Source: Bradyrhizobium monzae
GTDB lineage: Bacteria; Pseudomonadota; Alphaproteobacteria; Rhizobiales; Xanthobacteraceae
Direction: 5' to 3'
Length of the DNA: 64,000 nt
Assembly (NCBI RefSeq): GCF_021458635.1
Contig: NZ_JAIRDQ010000010.1
Location: 236,860-300,859 of the forward strand
Notes under the pieces: model-generated
The model's database searches: none
The model's input: the letters and a program-made list of their open reading frames with translations, nothing else
What the model was told of the DNA's origin: nothing
Made by a program: the position numbers and the translations under genes
Part shown: piece by piece, positions 48,928-57,712 of the stretch
How positions within the stretch are numbered: the stretch's first letter is position 1
Layout of the letters: each line of letters starts with the position of its first letter

Positions 48928-50070
48928 ATGACAACACTCCCAAGCATCCCCCTCCCCGCCGGCATCCGCTCGCGCTACGTCGACGGCATCAACGGGTTGC
49001 GCATTCATGTGCTCGAAGCGGGCTTCGAGACCAAGGGCCGTCCCTGCATCCTGCTGCTCCATGGGTTTCCCGAACTCGCGTTCTCCTGGCGCAAGGTGAT
49101 GCCGGCGCTCGCGGCCGCCGGGTATCACGTGCTCGCGCCCGACCAGCGCGGCTATGGCCGCACCACCGGCTGGACCGCGGATTACGACGGCGATCTCACT
49201 CCGTTCTCTCTTCTCAACCTCGCGCGCGATGCGCTCGCCCTGGTGTCGGCGTTCGGCTACAGGCAGGTCGATCTCGCCGGACATGATTTCGGCAGCCCGG
49301 TCGCGGCGTGGTGCGCGCTGATCCGGCCCGACGTGTTTCGTTCGGTGACGTTGATGAGCGCGCCATTCGGCGGAGCGCCGCCGTTGCCCTTCAACACGGT
49401 CGATGGCCCCGCGAAGCCTGCGGCCGAAGATCCCGTGCATCGCGAGCTCGCCGCGCTGCCGCGCCCGCGCATCCACTATCAATGGTACTATGCGACGCGA
49501 CCCGCGAACGCCGACATGCAGCACGCGCCGCAAGGCGTGCATGATTTCCTGCGCGCCTATTATCATCACAAGAGCGCAGACTGGATCGACAACAAGCCGT
49601 ATCCGCTGAAATCGTGGTCCGCGGGCGAGCTCGCAAAGCTGCCGACCTATTACGTGATGGACCTCGGCGAGACCATGGCCGAGACGGTCGCGAAGGAGAT
49701 GCCATCGCCGGCTGCGATCGCCGCCAATCAATGGCTGCCGGACAGCGACCTCGCTTTTTACAGCGCCGAATATGGCCGCACCGGATTCCAGGGCGGTCTG
49801 CAATGGTACCGCTACGGCACGTCAGGCATGCTCAACGATGAGATGCAGCTGTTCTCGGGCCGCAGCATCGATGTGCCCTCGTGCTTCATCTCGGGCAGGC
49901 AGGATTGGGGCACGTATCAACGCCCCGGCGTGTTCGAGGCGATGCAGGGGCGCGGCTGCACCAGGATGCTAGGTTGCCATCTCGTCGATGGTGCCGGCCA
50001 TTGGGTGCAGCAGGAGCAGCCAGCTGAGGTCGGCCGGCTGCTGCTCGACTTCCTCAAAAAGGCAGCCTGA
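48928..50070 (+). CDS. Alpha/beta-hydrolase, epoxide hydrolase-like
   Basis: A 380-residue hydrolase started at ATG 48928, with GGAGAAGG upstream. Motifs: 'LLLHGFPELAFSWRKVMPAL' near residue 46 (oxyanion HGxP), 'VLAPDQRGYGRTTGW' near 78, the nucleophile elbow 'VDLAGHDFGSPVAAW' near 119 with Asp as the nucleophile (HD-F-G in place of HS-x-G), and the final 'VDGAGHWVQQEQPAEV' near 360 with the catalytic His. The HGFPExxFSWR line and an Asp nucleophile mark the epoxide hydrolase/haloalkane dehalogenase branch. Two lid Tyr candidates lie in the 150-220 cap ('HYQWYYATRP'). It stands alone and precedes the Irr-controlled mbfA gene. Confidence 0.88.
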   Translation: MTTLPSIPLPAGIRSRYVDGINGLRIHVLEAGFETKGRPCILLLHGFPELAFSWRKVMPALAAAGYHVLAPDQRGYGRTTGWTADYDGDLTPFSLLNLARDALALVSAFGYRQVDLAGHDFGSPVAAWCALIRPDVFRSVTLMSAPFGGAPPLPFNTVDGPAKPAAEDPVHRELAALPRPRIHYQWYYATRPANADMQHAPQGVHDFLRAYYHHKSADWIDNKPYPLKSWSAGELAKLPTYYVMDLGETMAETVAKEMPSPAAIAANQWLPDSDLAFYSAEYGRTGFQGGLQWYRYGTSGMLNDEMQLFSGRSIDVPSCFISGRQDWGTYQRPGVFEAMQGRGCTRMLGCHLVDGAGHWVQQEQPAEVGRLLLDFLKKAA

Positions 50071-50091
50071 GCAAGGCCCGCACCGCCTGAT

Positions 50092-50141
50092 TTGACCCGG
50101 GAACCGTTGCGCCCTATATAGTTTAGAATAATTCTAAACTA
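50092..50141 (+). promoter_or_regulatory. Irr-box (ICE) promoter of mbfA
   Basis: TTGACC (50092-50097), 17 bp, TATATA (50115-50120) form a strong promoter. TTTAGAATAATTCTAAA (50122-50138) is the rhizobial iron control element, and its perfect symmetry extends to 50119-50141. It covers the expected start point near 50127, the classic position for repression by Irr under low iron. Confidence 0.92.
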
Positions 50142-50156
50142 GTGGGACAGGCCGTC

Positions 50157-51128
50157 GTGAAGAATTTCGCCGATTTGACCGAGCGCGAGGTGCTTGCGGT
50201 CGCGATCTCCTCCGAGGAGGAGGACAGCCGCATCTACATGAGCTTCGCCGAGGACCTCCGCGAGCGTTACCCGGACACGGCAAAAATCTTCGAGGAGATG
50301 GCCGAGGAAGAGCGCGGCCACCGCCATCGCCTGCTGAAACTCTACGAGGAGCGGTTCGGTCCGCATCTGCCGCCGATCCGCCGCGAGGACGTCAAAGGCT
50401 TTCTGCGCCGGCGCCCGATCTGGCTGACCAAGAACCTGCCGCTCGACACGATCCGCAAGGAGGTCGAGACCATGGAGCTGGAGGCCGAGCGCTTCTACGC
50501 GCGCGCCGCCGAGCAGGCCGAGGATGTCGGCGTGCGCCGCCTGCTCGGCGATCTCGCAGAGGAAGAGAAGCATCACGAGAACCGCGCGGTCACGCTGACC
50601 GACGAGATTTTGAAGCCCGACGTGCGCGCCGAGGAAGATCGCACGCGGCGGCGGATGTTCGTGCTGCAATATGTGCAGCCGGGCCTCGCCGGCCTGATGG
50701 ACGGATCGGTCTCGACACTGGCGCCGCTGTTCGCGGCGGCCTTTGCCACGCACCAGAACTGGCAGACCTTTCTGGTGGGCCTCGCCGCCTCGATCGGCGC
50801 CGGCATCAGCATGGGATTTGCGGAAGCGCTGTCTGACGACGGCTCGCTGACGGGCCGAGGCTCGCCCTGGCTGCGCGGCATCACCTGCGGTGCGATGACG
50901 ACGCTCGGCGGGCTCGGCCACACCATGCCCTATCTCGTGCCGGACCACTGGGCCAACGCGTTCTGGATTGCCACGGGAATCGCCGGCATCGTCGTGTTCT
51001 TCGAACTCTGGGCGATCGCCTTCATCCGCGCGCGCTACATGGACACGCCGTTCCTGCAGGCGGTATTCCAGATCGTGCTCGGCGGCGCCATCGTGTTGGC
51101 GGTGGGGATCCTGATCGGGGCGGCGTAG
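50157..51128 (+). CDS. mbfA: Membrane-bound ferritin-like iron exporter MbfA
   Basis: A 323-residue protein with an N-terminal ferritin-like domain and a C-terminal VIT1-type membrane domain. I place the start at GTG 50157 (MKNFADLTEREVLAVAI); GTG 50142 is possible but abuts the operator. Ferritin-like helices: 'AVAISSEEEDSRIYMSFAEDL' and 'FEEMAEEERGHRHRLLKLYEE' give the ExxH iron ligands, and 'MELEAERFYARAAEQAE' and 'LAEEEKHHENRAV' give the second set. From residue 165 on: 'PGLAGLMDGSVSTLAPLFAAAFAT' and four further membrane segments. In Bradyrhizobium and Agrobacterium MbfA exports iron and protects against iron and peroxide stress. The Irr box upstream fits that role. Confidence 0.92.
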   Translation: MKNFADLTEREVLAVAISSEEEDSRIYMSFAEDLRERYPDTAKIFEEMAEEERGHRHRLLKLYEERFGPHLPPIRREDVKGFLRRRPIWLTKNLPLDTIRKEVETMELEAERFYARAAEQAEDVGVRRLLGDLAEEEKHHENRAVTLTDEILKPDVRAEEDRTRRRMFVLQYVQPGLAGLMDGSVSTLAPLFAAAFATHQNWQTFLVGLAASIGAGISMGFAEALSDDGSLTGRGSPWLRGITCGAMTTLGGLGHTMPYLVPDHWANAFWIATGIAGIVVFFELWAIAFIRARYMDTPFLQAVFQIVLGGAIVLAVGILIGAA

Positions 51129-51224
51129 GCGCTCCACATCCCGCATATCAATCGCGATCAAACGGCGGTTGCGGCGTTCAGCCAAACTGCGCATCATCCC
51201 TCCAGTGAAGCGCAGGAGCATGTC

Positions 51225-52697
51225 GTGGCGAAATCGGAATGGAGTTACAAGAGCGCGGTCGAGCTGTCGGCCGCATTGGCGGCGAAGAAAGTCTCCGCCG
51301 TCGAGCTGACGCAGGATGCGATCGACCGCATCGAGCGTCACGACGGCAAGGTCAATGCGATCTGCGTCCGGGATTTCGGCCGCGCGCTCGACGCGGCGCG
51401 CGCAGCTGACGCGGCACTTGCCCGTGGCGAGCGCAAGCCGCTGCTCGGCCTGCCGATGACGGTGAAGGAATCCTACAACATCGCCGGTCTGCCGACGACC
51501 TGGGGTATTCCCGCGCAAAAGGACTTCATTGCCAGGGAAGACTCGCTGCCGGTCACGCGGGTGAAGGATGCCGGCACCGTTGTCATCGGCAAGACCAACG
51601 TGCCGCTCGGCCTCGGCGACTGGCAGAGCTACAACGATATCTACGGAACCACCAACAACCCCTACGATCTCGGCCGCACGCCGGGTGGCTCCTCCGGCGG
51701 CTCCTCGGCGGCGCTCGCTGCCGGTTACGGCCCGCTGTCGATCGGCTCTGACATCGGCGGCTCCTTGCGCGTACCGGCGTTCCATTGCGGCGTTTACGCG
51801 CACAAGCCGACCTTCAACCTCGTCGCCATGCGCGGCCATACGCCGCCGCCGCTGCCGCCATTGCCGTTCGAGCGCGATCTCTCGGTCATCGGCCCGATGG
51901 CGCGCAGCGCCGCCGACCTGTCGCTGGTGCTGGACGTGATGGCCGGTCCCGACCCGATCGATGCCGGCTTGGCCTATCGGCTCGAATTGCCGGCGGCACG
52001 GCACACCGCGTTCAAGGATTTTCGCGTGCTGGTGATCGACACCGATCCGGTGCTGCCGACCGACACTGCCGTCCGCGGCACCATCAACACGCTCGCCGAC
52101 AACCTCGCCAAAGCAGGCGTCAAGATCGAACGCAGCAGTCCGCTGCTGCCGGATTTCGCGGCCTCCTCACGGCTCTATATGCGCATGCTGATGTCGTTCC
52201 TCGGTTCGACCTTTGCCCCCGACATCTATGCCGGCGCCAAGGCAGCGGCGGCAGCGCTTCCCGAGGGCGACAACAGCCTCGCCGCCGAGCGGCTGCGCGG
52301 CATCGCGCTCAGCCACCGCGACTGGCAGATGGCGAATGGCGGACGCACCCGGTTGCGCGCGCAATGGCGGGAGCTGTTCAAGAGCTTCGACGCGGTGATC
52401 TGCCCGGTGATGCCGACGGCAGCGTATCCTCACGACCATTCGCCTGATCAGGAAACGCGCCGGATCAGGATCGACGGCAAGGAGCACGTCTATCCAGACC
52501 AGCTCGCCTGGCCCGGCATTGCGACGCTCCCCGGCCTGCCCTCGACCGCGATCCCGACCGGCTTTGCGCCGGATGGACTGCCGGTCGGCGTCCAGATCGT
52601 CGGCCCGTGGCTGGAGGACCGCACGCCGCTGAAGCTCGCCGAGCTGATCGAGCGTGAGTTCGGCGGCTTCGTGCCGCCGAAGATGTTTGACGATTGA
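51225..52697 (+). CDS. Amidase of the amidase-signature family
   Basis: A 490-residue enzyme started at GTG 51225. The Ser-cisSer-Lys triad is visible: Lys in 'GLPMTVKESYNIAG' near residue 85, cis-Ser in 'TPGGSSGGSSAALAAGY' near 160, and nucleophile Ser in 'IGSDIGGSLRVPAFHCGVYAHKP' near 184. C-terminal 'FDAVICPVMPTAAYPHDHSP' and 'GLPSTAIPTGFAPDGLPVGVQIVGPWLEDRTPL' are family landmarks. Such enzymes hydrolyse aliphatic or aromatic amides and the amide bonds of acylated amino acids. The absence of GatA-specific surroundings and partner genes (gatB, gatC) argues against a role in tRNA amidation. It is monocistronic and followed by a family-A repeat. Confidence 0.92.
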   Translation: MAKSEWSYKSAVELSAALAAKKVSAVELTQDAIDRIERHDGKVNAICVRDFGRALDAARAADAALARGERKPLLGLPMTVKESYNIAGLPTTWGIPAQKDFIAREDSLPVTRVKDAGTVVIGKTNVPLGLGDWQSYNDIYGTTNNPYDLGRTPGGSSGGSSAALAAGYGPLSIGSDIGGSLRVPAFHCGVYAHKPTFNLVAMRGHTPPPLPPLPFERDLSVIGPMARSAADLSLVLDVMAGPDPIDAGLAYRLELPAARHTAFKDFRVLVIDTDPVLPTDTAVRGTINTLADNLAKAGVKIERSSPLLPDFAASSRLYMRMLMSFLGSTFAPDIYAGAKAAAAALPEGDNSLAAERLRGIALSHRDWQMANGGRTRLRAQWRELFKSFDAVICPVMPTAAYPHDHSPDQETRRIRIDGKEHVYPDQLAWPGIATLPGLPSTAIPTGFAPDGLPVGVQIVGPWLEDRTPLKLAELIEREFGGFVPPKMFDD

Positions 52698-52710
52698 CGC
52701 TCGCCCCGCG

Positions 52711-52796
52711 CGTCATTGCGAGCGCAGCGAAGCAATCCAGACTGTCACCGCGGAAAGATACTGGATTGCTTCGTCGCTTCGCTCCTCGCAATGACG
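52711..52796. repeat. Intergenic palindromic repeat, family A (copy 2)
   Basis: It begins CGTCATTGCGAGCGC and ends CTCCTCGCAATGACG, with AAGCAATCCAG and CTGGATTGCTTCG inside. Same element as 40400-40485. Confidence 0.88.
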
Positions 52797-52827
52797 GGGC
52801 GGGCGTCGACGTGACGGGACGACACAG

Positions 52828-53916
52828 TCAGCTGTCAAACATGATCACACTGCGCAGCGTCTTGCCGGCCTTCATATTGGCAAAACCCTCGTTGATCTCC
52901 GACAGCTTCAGCTTGGCCGAGATCCAGTCTTCCAGGTGCAGCCGGCCGCGCAGGTAGAAATCGACCAGGCGCGGCATGTCGACGCGAAAGTGGTTCGAGC
53001 CCATCGACGAGCCCTGGATCCTGCGCTCGCGCAGGAAGTCGAAACCGTGCAGCTCGATCTTCTGGCCGAACGGGATCATGCCGACGATGGTGGCGGTGCC
53101 GCCGGACGCGAGCATGCCGAAAGCCTGCTCGGCAGTTTCCTTGCGGCCAAGCACCTCGAAGGAATGATGCACGCCACCATTGGTGAGGTCACGCACCTGC
53201 TTCACGACGTCGCCGTCAGCGGGATTGATGATGTCGGTGGCGCCCAGCTTGGTCGCGAGCTTGAGCTTTGCCGGATTGGTGTCGATGGCGATGATACGGC
53301 CGGCACCAGCGATCTGCGCGCCGTTGATCGCGGCCATGCCGACGCCGCCGCAGCCGATCACGGCCACGGTCTCGCCGGCCGTCACCTTTGCCGTGTTCAC
53401 CACCGCGCCATAGCCGGTGATGACGCCGCAGCCAATCAGCGCGGCGAGATCGAGCGGCATCTCCTTGCGGATTTTGACGATGGCATTTTCGTGCACCAGC
53501 ATTTGCTCGGCGAAGGACGACAGGTTGAGGAACTGGTGCAGTTTCTCCGACCTATTCCACTGCATCCGGTTCGACGCGCCAGGGAGCATTTTTACCGTGG
53601 TGTCGGTGCAGAGCACGGTGCGGCCCGTGGTGCAATTGTCGCAGGTGCCGCAGAACACGGAGAGGCAGGTGACGACGTGGTCGCCGGGCTTCACATAGGT
53701 GACGTCGGAGCCGACCTGCTCGACGATGCCGGCGGACTCATGTCCGAGCACCGCGGGCAGCGGATGCGGGTAGAGGCCTTCCATGAAGTGCAGATCGGAG
53801 TGGCAGAGCCCGGCGACTGACGTGCGGATCAGGACTTCGCGCGGGCCGGGCTTCGGCAGGCTGACATCCTCGATGACCAGGGGCTTGTTGACTTCATAGA
53901 GGACAGCGGCCTTCAT
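52828..53916 (-). CDS. Zinc-dependent alcohol dehydrogenase (class III-like)
   Basis: A 362-residue MDR alcohol dehydrogenase. Catalytic zinc ligands: Cys in 'VAGLCHSDLHFM' near residue 38, His and Glu in 'VLGHESAGIVEQVG' near 58, and Cys in 'LIGCGVITGYGAVV' near 161. The structural zinc loop is 'CGTCDNCTTGRTVLC' (residues 89-103). The cofactor motif is 'VAVIGCGGVGMAAINGAQIAGA' near 185, and Asp in 'IIAIDTNPAKL' points to NAD. It is the second gene of a minus-strand pair; the acyl-CoA dehydrogenase lies 44 nt upstream. The substrate is probably a primary alcohol or an S-(hydroxymethyl) adduct; the class III signature is not certain. Confidence 0.92.
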   Translation of the reverse strand: MKAAVLYEVNKPLVIEDVSLPKPGPREVLIRTSVAGLCHSDLHFMEGLYPHPLPAVLGHESAGIVEQVGSDVTYVKPGDHVVTCLSVFCGTCDNCTTGRTVLCTDTTVKMLPGASNRMQWNRSEKLHQFLNLSSFAEQMLVHENAIVKIRKEMPLDLAALIGCGVITGYGAVVNTAKVTAGETVAVIGCGGVGMAAINGAQIAGAGRIIAIDTNPAKLKLATKLGATDIINPADGDVVKQVRDLTNGGVHHSFEVLGRKETAEQAFGMLASGGTATIVGMIPFGQKIELHGFDFLRERRIQGSSMGSNHFRVDMPRLVDFYLRGRLHLEDWISAKLKLSEINEGFANMKAGKTLRSVIMFDS

Positions 53917-53960
53917 CGAGCACTCCCTATCGCGTTTTTTGTTTGATCGCGGAACGCAGC

Positions 53961-55745
53961 CTACGCTGCCAGAACCAGTTCGCCAACCTCGCTCATGGAG
54001 GCCACGCGGTCGCCGAGCAGCAGTGCTGCGATCTTCGCCTGCGTGGCATTTTCCGTCAGCCGGAACGGATCGCTTGGCGCGACGCGATGGTCGACCACCA
54101 GCCGCGACAGCAGCAGCCGGCGCGCATCGCCGCGCATCGCGTGGATGCGGTGCGCCTCCCAGGCGAGCGCGACGGCGCTGGCGACGTGATAGAGCACGCT
54201 CGTGGCGCGGCGCGCATCGGCCTCGTTCTCCGACTTGCCTGCGACCTCTCGCGCGAAGCCGACGGCGCGATCGACGAGGCCGCGCAAATTGTCGCGCCAG
54301 GCCTGCGGCACGGAGGCGCTGTCGTCGAGGCGGGCGTGCAGATCGGCGGCCAGCGCCGACTCGGCACCATGGCGGCCAACCGCACGGCGGAGCGCATCGA
54401 TCGCGACGATGTTGCCGGTGCCCTCCCAGACCGAGCCGAGATGGGCATCACGCAGCAGGCGCGCCGTGGCAAATTCCTCGATGTAGCCAATGCCGCCGCG
54501 CATCTCGAGCGCATCACCGCAGACTTTTCGCGCGTCACGCGTGGCGCGGAATTTCAGGGTCGGCGTCAGGATGCGCAGCAGCGCCGCCGCATCCTGGCTG
54601 CCGGCTTCCGCACGATCGAGCGCGTCCGCGGTGAGAAAGCTCATCGACAGTGCCTGCTCGACCGGCAGCATGATTTTCAGCATCTGCCGTCGCCCGAGCG
54701 GCAGGTCGATGATGCGGTTGCCGAACACCACGCGGTTCTTCGCGACGGCAAGCGCGTCATGATAGGCGCGGCGCATCAGCGCCGTGGATTTCACACCATT
54801 GGAGAGCCGCGACGAATTCACCATCTCGGCCATCTGCACGAAGCCGCGGTCGAGCCTGCCGACGGCATAGGCGATCGCGCCTTCGAGCTTGATCTCGCCC
54901 GAGGCCATCGAGCGGGTGCCAAGCTTGTCCTTGAGGCGCACGATCCGGTAGTGGTTCTGCGAGCCATCGTCGAGAAAGCGCGGCATCAGGAACAGGCCGA
55001 CGCCGCGCGTGCCGGGGCCGGCGCCCTGGGGGCGCGCCAGCAGCATCACGACTTTCGCATCGGCATTCGAGCAGAACCATTTCTCGCCGGTGAGGCGCCA
55101 ATGGTCGCCCTCCTGCACGGCCGTCGTCGTGAGCGTGCCGACGTCGGAGCCGCCTTCCTTCTCGGTCATGAACTGGCCTCCTTGCGTCAGCTTGCTCATG
55201 TCGGTCGAGGTCAGGCCGTCCAGGTATTTTTCCTTCAATGCGTCGCTGCCAAAGTTCGCCAAGAGTTTTGCGCAGCCGTCGGTGACATTGATGGGGCAGC
55301 CCATGCCGAATTCGGTCTGGTTGAACAGGAAGGTAAAGGCGTGTTTAGCCACCACCGGATATTTATCCGGCCAGCCCATGATGCCCTTGCGGATCGAGAG
55401 CGCATGGATGCCGAACTCGCCGAAGGCAGCGTTCTCCAGCTCGCGATAGGCCGGGTGGTATTCGATCCACTGCACGTCGCGGCCGAACTTGTCGCGCTGG
55501 TGCAGCACCGGCGTATGCCGGTCGGCGAGCCGCGCGCAATCGTCGAGATGGCCGCCGGCGAGTTCGCCGAGCCGGTCGAGATGCGGCTCGATGTGGCGGA
55601 ATAGTGATTCCGGCAGATGGATGCGCAAGAGATCCGTCAGCGCCTGATCGGCGCGATAAAAGTTCATGCCTGTGGTGTCTGGCGCCAGCAGGCCCGACTG
55701 CTCCGCCGCGACATTTTTCGGCTGCGCCGTGACCGGCTTGTGCAT
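53961..55745 (-). CDS. Acyl-CoA dehydrogenase (AidB-like, long form)
   Basis: A 594-residue FAD enzyme started at ATG 55745 (MHKPVTAQPK) after AGAGGA; an ATG ten codons upstream has weaker support. Motifs: 'FGMGCPINVTDGCAKLLANFG' near residue 145, 'GGQFMTEKEGGSDVGTLTTTA' near 188 (the FAD/substrate loop), 'WRLTGEKWFCSNADAKV' near 216, and 'VCGDALEMRGGIGYIEEFATARLLRDAHLGSVWEGTGNIV' near 420-460. A ~90-residue N-terminal extension and a ~110-residue helical C-terminal part make it longer than short-chain enzymes (about 380) and closer to AidB or plant-type relatives. It probably oxidises a branched or aromatic acyl-CoA. It leads the pair with the alcohol dehydrogenase. Confidence 0.88.
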   Translation of the reverse strand: MHKPVTAQPKNVAAEQSGLLAPDTTGMNFYRADQALTDLLRIHLPESLFRHIEPHLDRLGELAGGHLDDCARLADRHTPVLHQRDKFGRDVQWIEYHPAYRELENAAFGEFGIHALSIRKGIMGWPDKYPVVAKHAFTFLFNQTEFGMGCPINVTDGCAKLLANFGSDALKEKYLDGLTSTDMSKLTQGGQFMTEKEGGSDVGTLTTTAVQEGDHWRLTGEKWFCSNADAKVVMLLARPQGAGPGTRGVGLFLMPRFLDDGSQNHYRIVRLKDKLGTRSMASGEIKLEGAIAYAVGRLDRGFVQMAEMVNSSRLSNGVKSTALMRRAYHDALAVAKNRVVFGNRIIDLPLGRRQMLKIMLPVEQALSMSFLTADALDRAEAGSQDAAALLRILTPTLKFRATRDARKVCGDALEMRGGIGYIEEFATARLLRDAHLGSVWEGTGNIVAIDALRRAVGRHGAESALAADLHARLDDSASVPQAWRDNLRGLVDRAVGFAREVAGKSENEADARRATSVLYHVASAVALAWEAHRIHAMRGDARRLLLSRLVVDHRVAPSDPFRLTENATQAKIAALLLGDRVASMSEVGELVLAA

Positions 55746-55990
55746 GATCGTCCTCTTCGTTTCCGCCGACGGCAATTCTTATCGCTTGCCGCTTGGGATG
55801 ATGTCGATCATGCTCCCATCGTTTGAGGCGATAAAGCCGCAAATTGTCAGGGAGGCATGATCGCCGTGAAGGAGCAATTCGCTCTGCGGAATTGTGATCG
55901 GCTGGCCCTGGATTCTGGCTGGTTGTCCGCGCAGGCGATGCATAGATCAGCGGCGTCCCGTCCCCGAGAGATCACGCCAGAGACCACATC

Positions 55991-56692
55991 ATGGAACATC
56001 CGAAATACAAGATCGCCCTCATCGTCGGCGCCGGCGAAGGCCTGAGCGCCTCGCTGGCGCGGCTGCTGTCCGCGCAAGGGATCCGTGTTGCCCTTGCCGC
56101 GCGAAAAATCGAGAAGCTCGGCGCGCTCTGCAGCCAGACCGGCGCCAAGGCCTATGCCTGCAACGCCACCGAGCCCGAGGAGGTCGAGCGCCTGTTCGGC
56201 CTGGTCGAGCGCGAGATCGGCATGCCCGACCTCGTCGTCTACAATGCCAGCGGCCGCGCACGCGGCCCGTTCGTCGAGCTGGTCCCGGCCGAGGTCGCGA
56301 ATGCAATCGCGGTCAGCGCCTATGGCGGCTTCCTGGTCGCGCAGCAGGCCGCCAAGCGCATGGTGCCGAACAAGCATGGCGCGATCCTGTTTACCGGAGC
56401 TTCGGCAAGCGTGAAGGGCTACGCGCAATCCGCCCCGTTCGCGATGGGCAAGTTCGCGTTGCGCGGGCTGGCGCAGAGCATGGCGCGCGAATTGTCGACG
56501 CAAGGCATCCATGTCGCGCATTTCGTCATTGACGGCGGCATCCGCAGCGCGGCGCGGACGGAAGCACCCGACAAGCCGGATTCGATGCTCGATCCCGACG
56601 CGATCGCGGAGAGCTACTGGAACGTCTTGCAGCAGCCGCGCAGCGCCTGGAGCTGGGAGCTGGAGCTGCGGCCCTGGGTAGAGAAATTTTGA
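55991..56692 (+). CDS. SDR-family protein with Phe in place of the catalytic Tyr
   Basis: A 233-residue Rossmann-fold protein. It has 'IALIVGAGEGLSASLARLLSAQG' at residues 7-29 (GAGEGLS for the cofactor motif), 'VVYNASGRARGPF' near 82, 'HGAILFTGASASVKGY' near 130, and 'PFAMGKFALRGLAQSMARELS' near 150-170. The catalytic YxxxK is present as FAMGK, so the Lys stays but the Tyr is Phe. The C-terminal 'AESYWNVLQQPRSAWSWELELRPWVEKF' is typical of a branch of small SDR proteins of unknown activity found in Bradyrhizobium-like genomes. It is divergent from the acyl-CoA dehydrogenase and followed by a family-B repeat. Confidence 0.82.
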   Translation: MEHPKYKIALIVGAGEGLSASLARLLSAQGIRVALAARKIEKLGALCSQTGAKAYACNATEPEEVERLFGLVEREIGMPDLVVYNASGRARGPFVELVPAEVANAIAVSAYGGFLVAQQAAKRMVPNKHGAILFTGASASVKGYAQSAPFAMGKFALRGLAQSMARELSTQGIHVAHFVIDGGIRSAARTEAPDKPDSMLDPDAIAESYWNVLQQPRSAWSWELELRPWVEKF

Positions 56693-56706
56693 GGCGCGAC
56701 TGACGT

Positions 56707-56790
56707 AGGGTGGGCAAAGGCGCGTAGCGCCGTGCCCACCATCAACAACGAGAACAACAAATGGTGGGCACGCTGCGCTTTGCCCACCCT
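56707..56790. repeat. Intergenic palindromic repeat, family B (copy 3)
   Basis: It begins AGGGTGGGCAAAGG and ends CTTTGCCCACCCT. Between the arms lie CGTGCCCACCAT and ATGGTGGGCACG, which also pair with each other around an A-rich loop. Confidence 0.9.
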
Positions 56791-56809
56791 ATAGGAGTAG
56801 GGAGCGACG

Positions 56810-57640
56810 ATGACCACCGAAACCACCATCGAGACCGGCACAGACGAACTCCTGTGCGTCATCCGCGACCGCGTCGCTGTCATCACGCTGAACCGGCCGG
56901 AGGCGCGCAACTCGTTGTCGGACACGCTGACGCCGGCGCTGCGCACGATGATCCGCACCTGCGGCGAGGACCCCAATGTCGGCGCACTCTTGATCACCGG
57001 TGCGGGCGAGGCGTTCTGCGCCGGCGGCAACGTCAAGGGCATGGGCGCGCATCGCGATCCCAAGAAGCTCGAAATGTCGCTGGAGGACCGTGTCGCCGAT
57101 CTCCAGGAGCGGCAGCGGCTGCTCACGGGCGCACTGGTGTCGGTGCGCAAGCCGACCATCGCCGCCCTCCCCGGCCCCGCGGTTGGTGCCGGCCTTGCGC
57201 TGGCCATGGCCTGCGACATCCGCATCGCCGCCCAATCGGCCTTCGTCGCCACCGGCTATGCCCGCATCGCGCTCTCCGGCGATTATGGCATCGCCTGGCT
57301 GCTCACGCGCCTCGTCGGCACGGCGCGGGCGCGCGAGCTGCTGTTCACCGGCGATCGCGTCGATGCCGCACGTGCCGAAGCCATCGGCCTCGTCAACCGC
57401 GTAGTGCCCGATGACAAGCTGCAGACCGAAGCCTTCGCTCTGGCAAAGTCGCTCGCCGAAGGCCCACGCCTGGCGCTGCGCTACATGAAGGACAATCTCG
57501 ACGAGGCCCTGCTGTTCGATTTCGAAACCGCCAGGGATCACGAGGCCGAGCGGCTGATCCGCCTCACCACCACCGCCGACCACAAGGAGGCCGTGCAGGC
57601 CTTCATCGAGAAGCGCAAGGCGGTGTTCACCGGGAAGTAA
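56810..57640 (+). CDS. Enoyl-CoA hydratase/isomerase family protein
   Basis: A 276-residue crotonase-fold enzyme, with AGGGAG upstream. Family landmarks: 'VITLNRPEARNSLSDTL' near residue 24, the oxyanion loop 'ALLITGAGEAFCAGGNVKGMG' near 60-80, and the second loop 'ALPGPAVGAGLALAMACDIRIAAQSAFVATGYARIALSGDYGIAWLL' in pieces near 120-165. The usual catalytic Glu positions appear as Asp/Ala-rich stretches (SGDYG), so the activity may be isomerase- or hydratase-like; I do not assign a reaction. It is separated from the SDR gene by a family-B repeat and stands alone, followed by a minus-strand terminator that serves the GNAT gene. Confidence 0.9.
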   Translation: MTTETTIETGTDELLCVIRDRVAVITLNRPEARNSLSDTLTPALRTMIRTCGEDPNVGALLITGAGEAFCAGGNVKGMGAHRDPKKLEMSLEDRVADLQERQRLLTGALVSVRKPTIAALPGPAVGAGLALAMACDIRIAAQSAFVATGYARIALSGDYGIAWLLTRLVGTARARELLFTGDRVDAARAEAIGLVNRVVPDDKLQTEAFALAKSLAEGPRLALRYMKDNLDEALLFDFETARDHEAERLIRLTTTADHKEAVQAFIEKRKAVFTGK

Positions 57641-57663
57641 TGCGCCGATCGAATGTAGCCCGA

Positions 57664-57702
57664 ATAAAAAAAAGCCCGGCACTGGCTTGGCCAGGCCGGG
57701 CT
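57664..57702 (-). terminator. Terminator of the GNAT gene
   Basis: AAGCCCGGC (57672-57680) pairs with GCCGGGCTT (57694-57702), with an inner CTGG/CCAG stem. On the minus strand it is followed by a T8 run. The plus-strand gene ends at 57640, so it may also benefit from the hairpin. Confidence 0.85.
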
Positions 57703-57712
57703 TGGAGTGATG

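Noticed and set aside
47146..49803. Very long open frame (885 codons) on the minus strand
   Set aside because: It runs antisense to the GST, MBL and hydrolase genes, which have clear motifs; its Arg/Gly/Ala/His-rich translation is a shadow of high third-position GC.
50139..52004. 621-codon minus-strand open frame
   Set aside because: Antisense to mbfA and the amidase, both with strong family evidence.
53943..55604. 553-codon plus-strand open frame
   Set aside because: Antisense to the acyl-CoA dehydrogenase, with Arg/His/Ala-rich shadow composition.
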